Assembly (NCBI GenBank): GCA_023419055.1
Contig: JAEZYO010000277.1
Span: forward strand, 1 to 14,426
Source of the DNA: Pseudomonadota bacterium
Lineage (GTDB): Bacteria; Myxococcota; Polyangia; Polyangiales; Polyangiaceae
Direction of reading: 5' to 3'
Length of the DNA stretch: 14,426 nt
Shown here: positions 1 to 5,869 of the stretch, in pieces
How positions within the stretch are numbered: the first letter of the stretch is position 1
Layout of the letters: each line of letters starts with the position of its first letter
Position numbers and translations under genes: made by a program
The notes under the pieces: model-generated
What the model was told of the DNA's origin: nothing
What the model saw: the letters and a program-made list of their open reading frames with translations, nothing else
The model's database searches: none

Positions 1-844
1 CGAGCAGCGTGAGCTCTTGCCCGTTCCGGTGCAGGAGTTCGTTGCGGCCGGGCCAGGTGGTCTGCTCCACGCCCTGGGCGAGCGCCTCTTGAGAGAAGCC
101 GAGCTCACGCCCGATGGTGACGGCGAGCGCGAGATTCGACCCGAGCAGGGCCATGCGCGGGTAGGCGAGGGGCGCGCCGGGGATGGGCTCCGGGCTGCCG
201 AGCGGGACCAGCCGCGCGCCGACCTCGGCGATCTTCGCCTCGATCACCTCGCGCGCGTCGGGGTGGAGCTTGCCGAGCACGACGGTGGAGCCCGGCTTGA
301 TGATGCCGGCCTTCTCCGCGGCGATCTTGGCGAGCGTGTCGCCGAGCTCGTCCTTGTGGTCGAACGCGATGCGCGTGATGGCCGCGATGCGCGGCGGGGG
401 GATCACGTTGGTCGCGTCGAGGCGACCGCCGAGCCCGACCTCGAGCACCGCGAGCTGAACCCCGGCCTCGCGGAACGCGAGGAAGGCGGTCAGGGTGGCG
501 ACCTCGAAGAAGGTGAGATCCGGCGCCTGATCCATCACCTGGTTGAGCAGGCGGATCAGCGTGGCGTCGTCGATCGGCGTGCCGTCGATCTGGATGCGCT
601 CGGCGAAGCGCGTGAGGTGAGGCGACGTGTAGAGGCCCACCCGGAGCTGTGAAGCGCGCGCCATCGACGCGACGAACGCGCAGACCGTGCCCTTACCGTT
701 CGTGCCGGCGACGTGGACGGCGGTGAAGGCCCGCTCCGGATTGCCGAAGCGCGCGCACGCCGCCTGGATGTGCTCGAGGCCGAGGCGGCGCCCGCGCGGG
801 ATCAACGAGTACAGACGCTCGAGCGTGGCTTTGAGCTCGCTCAC
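1..844 (-). CDS. folC: FolC, dihydrofolate/folylpolyglutamate synthase (C-terminal part cut off by window edge)
   Basis: The family is a cytoplasmic ATP-dependent Mur-ligase-type enzyme that adds glutamate to dihydropteroate and/or tetrahydrofolates. About 281 residues are visible from a GTG start. What I see: the P-loop GTNGKGT at residues 47-53, a FFEVATLTAF segment like the usual FFE-x-T-T stretch, the signature EVGLGGRLDATN, an ITRIAFDHKDELGDT segment containing the conserved H and D, and IAAEKAGIIKPG. These are in the family order. FolC is usually about 420-450 residues, so roughly a third is missing to the left. The start codon overlaps the accD stop (GTGA, 841-844), which fixes the start and implies translational coupling. 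The accD-folC order is the same as in E. coli. One family member often has both DHFS and FPGS activities; the sequence does not settle whether this one does. Confidence 0.93.
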   Translation of the reverse strand, partial: MSELKATLERLYSLIPRGRRLGLEHIQAACARFGNPERAFTAVHVAGTNGKGTVCAFVASMARASQLRVGLYTSPHLTRFAERIQIDGTPIDDATLIRLLNQVMDQAPDLTFFEVATLTAFLAFREAGVQLAVLEVGLGGRLDATNVIPPPRIAAITRIAFDHKDELGDTLAKIAAEKAGIIKPGSTVVLGKLHPDAREVIEAKIAEVGARLVPLGSPEPIPGAPLAYPRMALLGSNLALAVTIGRELGFSQEALAQGVEQTTWPGRNELLHRNGQELTLL

Positions 845-1689
845 TTGTGCTCACCCGCTAGGTGCCGAATCAAAATCGCGAGCGTCGAACGGAACTCCGA
901 CCTCGGGACCACCGTGTCGACCATGCCGTGCTCGAGCAAGAACTTCGAGCTCTGGAAGCCCTCGGGCAGGCTCACCTTGAGCGTATTTTTGATCACGCGC
1001 GGACCGGCGAACCCGATCAGCGCGTTCGGCTCGGCGACGTTCACGTCACCGAGGAAGGCGGTGCTCGCCGCGACGCCGCCCGTGGTCGGTCCGAGCAGCA
1101 CGCTGATGTACGGCTTTCGCGTCTGGCGGAAGCGGGCGAGAGCGGCCACGCTCTTCGCCATCTGCATCAGGCTCAAAATGCCCTCTTGCATGCGGGCGCC
1201 GCCGGAAGCGTGCAGGAGCACGACGGGCAGTTGCTCCGCCGTGGCGCGCTCGAACAGGCGCGTCATGCGCTCACCGACGACGGAGCCCATGCTCCCGCCC
1301 ATGAAGCCGAAGACGAAGCTGCCGTACGCGATCGGCTGGGCTTCGATGTGCCCGCGCCCGATCTCGATGGCCTCGCTCGCGCCAGTCGCCTTCTGTGCCC
1401 GGGCGACTCGCTCGGGGTAGGGCTTGCCGTCCTCGAAGGTGAGGGGATCGGTCGGTTGAATGTGATCGTCCCAAACTTCGAGCTTCGCGTCGTCGAGAAG
1501 GAGCGCGCGCCACTCGGGCGCGCTCATGGAGTGATGATGGCCGCACGCCGGACAGACGTGGAAGCGCGACACCATCTCCTCGACCGTCGAGACGGTCCCG
1601 CAGCCGGCGCACTTCTTGAACAAGCCCTTGCCGACCGAGCGTTTCTCGCTGCTCGTTGTCTGTGGAGGAGTACGTTCCGGGAAGGACAC
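841..1689 (-). CDS. accD: AccD, acetyl-CoA carboxylase carboxyltransferase beta subunit
   Basis: This subunit pairs with AccA to transfer the carboxyl group from carboxybiotin to acetyl-CoA, giving malonyl-CoA for fatty-acid synthesis in the cytoplasm. The N-terminus carries the beta-subunit Cys4 zinc ribbon: C27-x2-C30, 15 residues, C46-x2-C49. The carboxyltransferase (crotonase-fold) domain follows, with GSMGSVVGERM, HASGGARMQEG and FAGPRVI segments in the expected order, ending in HLAGEHK. The start is uncertain: I chose the in-frame GTG at 1687-1689 (282 residues, against 304 in E. coli), about 26 codons before the first zinc cysteine. A TTG at 1693-1695 is an alternative, and neither has a strong Shine-Dalgarno. 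The frame stays open upstream to beyond 2100, but that part is unlike AccD and runs into the divergent gene. It is first in an accD-folC unit. Confidence 0.95.
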   Translation of the reverse strand: MSFPERTPPQTTSSEKRSVGKGLFKKCAGCGTVSTVEEMVSRFHVCPACGHHHSMSAPEWRALLLDDAKLEVWDDHIQPTDPLTFEDGKPYPERVARAQKATGASEAIEIGRGHIEAQPIAYGSFVFGFMGGSMGSVVGERMTRLFERATAEQLPVVLLHASGGARMQEGILSLMQMAKSVAALARFRQTRKPYISVLLGPTTGGVAASTAFLGDVNVAEPNALIGFAGPRVIKNTLKVSLPEGFQSSKFLLEHGMVDTVVPRSEFRSTLAILIRHLAGEHK

Positions 1690-1963
1690 CGCCAACGGAA
1701 ATCTAGACCAGTTTTCGGAGGTTGCGAGTTTGACGCCGAGTCGGCCCCGACTCTCCCGAAGAAGGGGAGCCGAACCAGCGCGGGTGGGAGCGGGGCGGAG
1801 AGTGGTACAAGGACGGGCGGGGCGCAACTCCTGCGTCGCTCGGGCCTTCCGGCTGCCGCTTCCAGTGCTACCCGAACGGAAGCTCCGCCCCCGAACGACC
1901 GGCCTGGACTTTCCCGAGTACCAGGCTTGAGGGAGCTTGCCCATCGGGTGAAACTGCCCGCCG
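1690..1963. promoter_or_regulatory. Divergent intergenic region between accD and the STAND-TPR gene
   Basis: These 274 bases separate two divergent genes and must hold at least one promoter in each direction. I could not identify a convincing -35/-10 pair. The clearest structure is an inverted repeat at 1738-1753, GAGTCG-gccc-CGACTC (a 6-bp stem, or 7 bp with a 2-base loop), next to a weaker one, CTCCC...GGGAG, just to its right. They could be an operator or, on the minus strand, part of an accD leader. No coding region is supported here. Confidence 0.4.
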
Positions 1964-4585
1964 ATGAGTGAGCGGCCCACTACCGGGGTGTCCGTGACGG
2001 CGCCTTTGATCGGACGCGATGTGGAGCTCGCGTTGCTCAAGCAGGCGTACGACAGCGCGCTCGCGACCGGCGAGACACGCGTCGTCACGGTCGTCGGTCC
2101 CGCCGGGATCGGCAAGACGCGCCTGGTCGAGCACGCGCTCGAGGAGCTCGCGGCCACGCGCTTACCCCAGGTTTATCGCGGCTCGGCGCGCCCCCAGAGC
2201 TACGCCGTCTTCTCGCGGCTCCTTCGCTCGCGCTTCGGCGTGGTGGAAGGGCTCTCGCACGAGGCGAGCGTGCTCCGCGTGCGGGATCAAGTCGCCGCGG
2301 TGCTGGACGACCGCCGTGTCGGCGACGTGTGCTTTTTCTTGGGCGACCTGATGGGTGTGCCCTTCGCGGACAGCCCGCTGACGCGGGCTCTGGCGCACGA
2401 CCCGGCGCAGGCATCGCTCCTCAGGCGAGCCATCGTCCGGAGCTTCATCGAGAGCGACGCGCGGCGGAGCCCGATTTGCGTGGTGCTCGACGACCTGCAG
2501 CAGGCCGACGAGGATTCCATCGTCCTCCTCCGGTACCTGATCGACAACCTGAAGGGGCCGATCCTGCTCGTCTGTCTGGCGCGTCCGGAATTTTTGAGCC
2601 GGTTCGAAGGGTTCGGAGAGCTCGGCGGCAAGCGTCACGAGACCATCGAGCTCGGCCCGGTGCCGGAGCAGGACGCGACGGTCATCATGCAGGCCCTCCT
2701 CAGCCCCTGCCAGGGCGGACCACCAGAGCGGTTGACGCAGGCGGGCGTGGGCATGGCGGGCGGCAACCCGGGCCTGCTCGAGCACATGGTGCGGATCTTC
2801 CTCGACTCCGGCGTCTTGATCGAACGGGTCGACGAGGCGCACCAGGTCGCGTGGCAGGTCGACCTCGACCGCCTCGCTAGCGTGCGCTTGCCGCTCACGG
2901 TGGAGGACGCGATCGCGGCGCGGCTCTCCGCGCTCTCCTCGGTCGAACGCCGCCTGCTCGAGCACGCCGCGGCCATGGGCAGCGTGTTCTGGCTCGGCGG
3001 GCTGGTCGCGCTCGGGCGCATCGACAAGAAGACCCCGGAGTATTGGCTGCCGAACGAGACGCGCGACGTGCAGGAGATCGAGCGCATGCTCGCCGATCTC
3101 GTGCAGCGCGACTACCTGCTCCAGCTGCCCGACTCGGCCTTCAACGACGAGGTCGAGTACATCTTCAAGCACAACCTCGAGCGCGAGCGCATCGCCGCGC
3201 TCACGCCGCCCGCCGCGGGCCGCCGCTACCACCAGACGATCGCCGACTGGCTCGCGCAAAAAGAGAACGTGCGCAGCCAGGAGGAGTACTCGGCCATGCT
3301 CGCCCGCCACCTCGAGGCGGCGGGCTGCACCACGCGCGCGGCGTTCACGTACCTCGAATCGGGGGATACGGCGCGCAAGCACTACGCCACCAAGCGCGCC
3401 GACGACTACTACCAGAAGGGCCTGTCGCTGCTCGCGGACGACGACGCTCGCTACCGCATCGACGCGCTCCACAACCACGGGGACGTGCTGCAGCTCCTCG
3501 GGCGGACCGACGAGGCGCTCGCTTGTTTCCGGGAGATGCTGAGCATCGCTTACCGGCTCGGGCTGAAGGCCAAGGGCGGAGCGGCGCACAACCGCATCGG
3601 CCGCCTCTGTCGCGACACCGGCTCGCTCACGCTCTCGCGCCATCACCTCGAGACCGCGCTCGCGCTCTTCGACGCGGTGGGCGACAAGCGCGGAGTCGCG
3701 GCCTGCCACGACGACATCGGCAAGCTGCTCTGGGTGCGCGGTGAGTACGAGCCCGCGCTCGAGCAGATGAAAATCGCGCTCGAAATGCGCAAGGAGCTCG
3801 GGGACGGGCGCTCCATCGCGCTCAGCCTGAACAACATCGGGTTGGTCTGGCGCGACCACGGCCAGGAGTCGCAAGCGCGTGAGGCGCTCGAGGCGTCGCT
3901 GCAGATCCGGCGCGAGCTCAATGATCCGCTCGGCATCGTCGCCAGCCTGAACGACCTCGGTGAGCTGGCGCTCGAGCAAGGCCAGCCCGGCTCCGCGCTC
4001 GCGCAGTTCAAGGAGGCGTACGCGCTCGCCCAGGACATCGGTGAGCAGAACCGCATCGCGGACGTGCTCACCAACATCGGAGAAGCCGAGCTCCGCCTGG
4101 GGCGCGCGGACGAAGCGGTCCGGGTGCTCCGGCAAGCCGAGGAGCTCTGCGACGACGCGGGCGACAAGCTGCACCTCGCCGCGGCCAAGCGCGGCCTCGC
4201 CAAGGCGTACCTCGATCAGGGCGACCTCAAGCGCGCCCGCGAATCCATCAAGCGCGCCGTCGACCTGTTCGGACAGGTGAGGAGCAAGCCGCACCTCGCC
4301 GTCGCGCTCCGCACCCTCGGAGAAGTGACCGGCGCGGGCGCCTGGGGCGACGGACACGAGGTGAAGGCGGTCGACTACTTCATGCGCTCCATCGCCATCT
4401 GCAAGGAGATCGGCAACGAGCTCGAGGTCGCGAAGAGCTACCTCGCGTTCTCGAACTACGTCTTCTCCTCGACGCACTACAAGCACAACGCGGACATCCA
4501 GCGCGAGGCTCAGAAGCTCAAGATCATGGCCGAGGAGATCTTCGAGCGGCACCGCATCGCCTCGCGCCCCGGGGTGAGCGCGTGA
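1964..4585 (+). CDS. STAND/AAA-type ATPase with C-terminal TPR array (873 aa)
   Basis: This is a predicted signal-transducing NTPase whose ligand and output are unknown. The Walker A motif GPAGIGKT is at residues 45-52, preceded by the LIGRDVEL entry motif typical of STAND and PknK-like ATPases. The Walker B strand VVLDDLQQAD has acidic residues D176 and D177. A helical middle region (about 280-480) leads into TPRs. Eight units repeat at exactly 40 residues, with a conserved small residue at 506, 546, 586, 626, 666, 706, 746 (Ala here) and 786; the period matches LGN/kinesin-light-chain-type TPR_12 repeats. There is no protein-kinase domain as in PknK and no LuxR-type HTH as in MalT, so it lacks a recognisable effector domain. 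No signal peptide or TM is seen, so it is probably cytoplasmic. The ATG at 1964 lacks a clear ribosome site; GTGs at 1988 and 1994 are alternatives. Its TGA overlaps the dut GTG. Confidence 0.9.
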   Translation: MSERPTTGVSVTAPLIGRDVELALLKQAYDSALATGETRVVTVVGPAGIGKTRLVEHALEELAATRLPQVYRGSARPQSYAVFSRLLRSRFGVVEGLSHEASVLRVRDQVAAVLDDRRVGDVCFFLGDLMGVPFADSPLTRALAHDPAQASLLRRAIVRSFIESDARRSPICVVLDDLQQADEDSIVLLRYLIDNLKGPILLVCLARPEFLSRFEGFGELGGKRHETIELGPVPEQDATVIMQALLSPCQGGPPERLTQAGVGMAGGNPGLLEHMVRIFLDSGVLIERVDEAHQVAWQVDLDRLASVRLPLTVEDAIAARLSALSSVERRLLEHAAAMGSVFWLGGLVALGRIDKKTPEYWLPNETRDVQEIERMLADLVQRDYLLQLPDSAFNDEVEYIFKHNLERERIAALTPPAAGRRYHQTIADWLAQKENVRSQEEYSAMLARHLEAAGCTTRAAFTYLESGDTARKHYATKRADDYYQKGLSLLADDDARYRIDALHNHGDVLQLLGRTDEALACFREMLSIAYRLGLKAKGGAAHNRIGRLCRDTGSLTLSRHHLETALALFDAVGDKRGVAACHDDIGKLLWVRGEYEPALEQMKIALEMRKELGDGRSIALSLNNIGLVWRDHGQESQAREALEASLQIRRELNDPLGIVASLNDLGELALEQGQPGSALAQFKEAYALAQDIGEQNRIADVLTNIGEAELRLGRADEAVRVLRQAEELCDDAGDKLHLAAAKRGLAKAYLDQGDLKRARESIKRAVDLFGQVRSKPHLAVALRTLGEVTGAGAWGDGHEVKAVDYFMRSIAICKEIGNELEVAKSYLAFSNYVFSSTHYKHNADIQREAQKLKIMAEEIFERHRIASRPGVSA

Positions 4586-5028
4586 GCGCGATTTCCGTGC
4601 GCATCAAGCGCGTGGGCGACGTGGAGGTGCCGCTGCCCGCTTATCAAAGCGCCGGCGCCGCCGGAGTCGATCTGTGCGCGGCGATCCCCGAGGCGATCCG
4701 CCTGGAGCCCGGTGAACGGCGCCTGATCCCGACCGGGCTCTCGCTCGAAATCCCGGAGGGTTACGAGGCTCAGGTGCGCGCCCGCTCAGGGCTCGCGTTC
4801 CGTCACGGCATCGGGATGGTGAACGCTCCCGGCACCATCGATTGCGACTACCGCGGCCCGGTCGGCGTCATCCTCGTCAACTGGGGGCAGGAGCCGTTCG
4901 TGGTGGAGCCGCTCTCGCGCATCGCGCAGCTCGTGTTCGCGCCGGTCGCCCGCGCGGAGTTCACGCTCGCGACCGCGCTCTCGGAGAGCGTGCGCGGCTC
5001 GGGCGGCTTCGGCTCGACCGGCCGCTGA
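4582..5028 (+). CDS. dut: Dut, deoxyuridine 5'-triphosphate nucleotidohydrolase
   Basis: The enzyme hydrolyses dUTP to dUMP and diphosphate, keeping uracil out of DNA and supplying dUMP for dTMP synthesis. It is a 148-residue trimeric-type dUTPase with all five family motifs: AGVDLCA (27-33), RARSGLA (66-72), GTIDCDYRG (84-92, with D87 the likely catalytic Asp and Y90 the deoxyribose-stacking Tyr), RIAQLVF, and the glycine-rich C-terminal arm RGSGGFGSTGR (138-148). Length is normal (E. coli 151). It starts with GTG inside the stop of the upstream STAND-TPR gene (GTGA, 4582-4585), so the two are almost certainly cotranscribed and translationally coupled. The C-terminal arm ends the protein with no extra domain. 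A hairpin and T-run follow the stop codon. Confidence 0.97.
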   Translation: MSAISVRIKRVGDVEVPLPAYQSAGAAGVDLCAAIPEAIRLEPGERRLIPTGLSLEIPEGYEAQVRARSGLAFRHGIGMVNAPGTIDCDYRGPVGVILVNWGQEPFVVEPLSRIAQLVFAPVARAEFTLATALSESVRGSGGFGSTGR

Positions 5029-5043
5029 TCTTCGAGCCTCGCG

Positions 5044-5103
5044 GCCGAACGCACCCGAGCGGCGGAGGCCGGATGCGTTCGGCGGCGGCGCCTCTCATTT
5101 TTT
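5044..5103. terminator. Candidate terminator between convergent dut and YCII genes
   Basis: A perfect 10-bp inverted repeat, GCCGAACGCA (5044-5053) and TGCGTTCGGC (5074-5083), is separated by a 20-base G+C-rich loop and sits in the gap between two convergent genes. On the plus strand a six-T run (5098-5103) follows 14 bases after the stem, overlapping the end of the YCII coding region. The hairpin could stop transcription in both directions. The distance to the T-run is longer than in a textbook intrinsic terminator, so confidence is moderate. Confidence 0.45.
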
Positions 5104-5526
5104 CTCGAGCTGGGAGCGCAGCCGCGCTTCACCCTGCTTGATGTCGTCCGGGAGGTTCGCGAAGTCCTCCATCTCCGCGATGGGACGGATCTCGATTTCG
5201 GAGACGTCGCCCTCCTTGGCGTCGGTGTTGGGGATGCGCTTCACCCACTCGACCGCCTCTTCGATCGACTTGACCTGCCAGATCCAGAAGCCTGCCACGA
5301 GCTCCTTGGCCTCGGCGAAGGGGCCGTCGATGACCGTCTTCTTGGTCTTGCCCTCGAAGCGGACCCGCTTGCCCTTCGAGCTCGGGGTCAGGCCTTCACC
5401 CGCGAGCATGATGCCGGCCTTCACGAGCTCCTCGTTGAACTTGCCCATCTCCCGGAAGAGCTCGTCGCTCGGCAGCTTGCTCGCTTCGGATTCCTCGTTG
5501 CCCTTGATGATGACGATGACTCGCAT
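5095..5526 (-). CDS. YCII/DGPF-domain protein
   Basis: This is a 143-residue ferredoxin-like-fold protein of the YCII-related (DGPF) family, whose biochemical role is generally unknown. The hallmark is VIDGPFAEAKELVAGFW, with D67-G68-P69-F70, followed by the helix SIEEAVEWVKRIP; the N-terminus MRVIVIIKG is the expected first strand. A lysine- and glutamate-rich tail of about 25 residues, ending QLEKK, extends beyond the domain. The start is well supported: ATG at 5524-5526 with AAAGGA about 9 bases upstream on the coding strand. Many DGPF genes neighbour ECF sigma-factor genes; none lies within this window, so this one appears to stand alone. It converges on dut. No signal peptide or TM is seen, so it is probably cytoplasmic. 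Confidence 0.9.
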   Translation of the reverse strand: MRVIVIIKGNEESEASKLPSDELFREMGKFNEELVKAGIMLAGEGLTPSSKGKRVRFEGKTKKTVIDGPFAEAKELVAGFWIWQVKSIEEAVEWVKRIPNTDAKEGDVSEIEIRPIAEMEDFANLPDDIKQGEARLRSQLEKK

Positions 5527-5660
5527 GATTTCTCGTTCCTTTCAGGGGGTTGGCTCGGCCAGTTCGGTCACGTCGAGCCTTGCCTCTACCCGAGCAACGA
5601 ACGAGCCGCGCGCCGATCGACAAACCGATCTTCTTTTTTTCGAATGCCCCCAGGAGCGGC

Positions 5661-5673
5661 AACTAATCTAGTT
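5661..5673. promoter_or_regulatory. Palindrome in A+T-rich island; possible operator or promoter core
   Basis: AACTA-atc-TAGTT is a perfect 5-bp half-site palindrome with a 3-base spacer. It lies in the most A+T-rich patch of an otherwise G+C-rich window, about 135 bases upstream of the YCII start and 197 upstream of the kinase start. TAATCT- and TAGTTAT-like strings within it could serve as -10 elements, but no matching -35 was found. This is a sequence observation; a regulatory role is inferred. Confidence 0.3.
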
Positions 5674-5778
5674 ATTTCAAGGACTTGGTTGCGCGCGCCG
5701 AGCCCTGCGCGTTGCCCCGAGGTGCTCGCCGTGGAGTTGGTCGATCGGCCGAGGTGCACCGAAGGAAGGGGGGTGGAG

Positions 5779-5798
5779 CGACGGACGTAAATCCGTCG
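5779..5798 (+). promoter_or_regulatory. Hairpin in putative leader of the kinase gene
   Basis: CGACGGA (5779-5785) and TCCGTCG (5792-5798) form a perfect 7-bp stem with the six-base loop cgtaaa. It is 71 bases upstream of the kinase start. No T-run follows, so it is not a terminator in the plus direction. It may be an mRNA leader structure or a protein-binding site. Confidence 0.3.
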
Positions 5799-5869
5799 GA
5801 GTTGCAATGGTTCGGCTCGGGGCTACACGACTCGCTCGCCTCGACTGAGTCGCCTGACTAGCCTCGGCA

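Larger units (their letters stand above)
5527..5869. other. 343-base gene-free region between divergent YCII and kinase genes
   Basis: No credible coding region is seen. It should contain the promoters of both flanking genes. It holds a seven-T run on the plus strand (5634-5640) just after a weak GATCG...CGATC repeat (5615-5630), which reads as an A-tract upstream of the YCII gene. It also holds an A+T-rich island (about 5661-5680) with a palindrome, a hairpin at 5779-5798, and a short palindrome CGACT-g-AGTCG at 5842-5852, just before the kinase start. The leader of the kinase gene could be close to 200 bases long if transcription starts in the A+T-rich island. Confidence 0.6.

Noticed and set aside
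1690..2157. Upstream extension of the accD frame to an ATG at 2157
   Set aside because: The extra residues do not resemble AccD and would overlap the start of the divergent ATPase gene, whose Walker A region is real.
2162..4552. A 796-codon open frame on the minus strand opposite the STAND-TPR gene
   Set aside because: It is the antisense shadow of a high-GC gene: its translation is a monotonous L/R/E/A/V-rich string without domains, while the plus strand has clear ATPase motifs and TPRs.
5615..5640. GATCG...CGATC repeat followed by seven Ts, looking like a plus-strand intrinsic terminator
   Set aside because: The stem is only 5 bp and no plus-strand gene feeds it after dut has already ended; more likely an A-tract upstream of the YCII gene.
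5586..5807. A 73-codon minus-strand frame in the gap between YCII and kinase genes
   Set aside because: No ribosome site, no recognisable domain and an Arg-rich composition as expected from random G+C-rich sequence.
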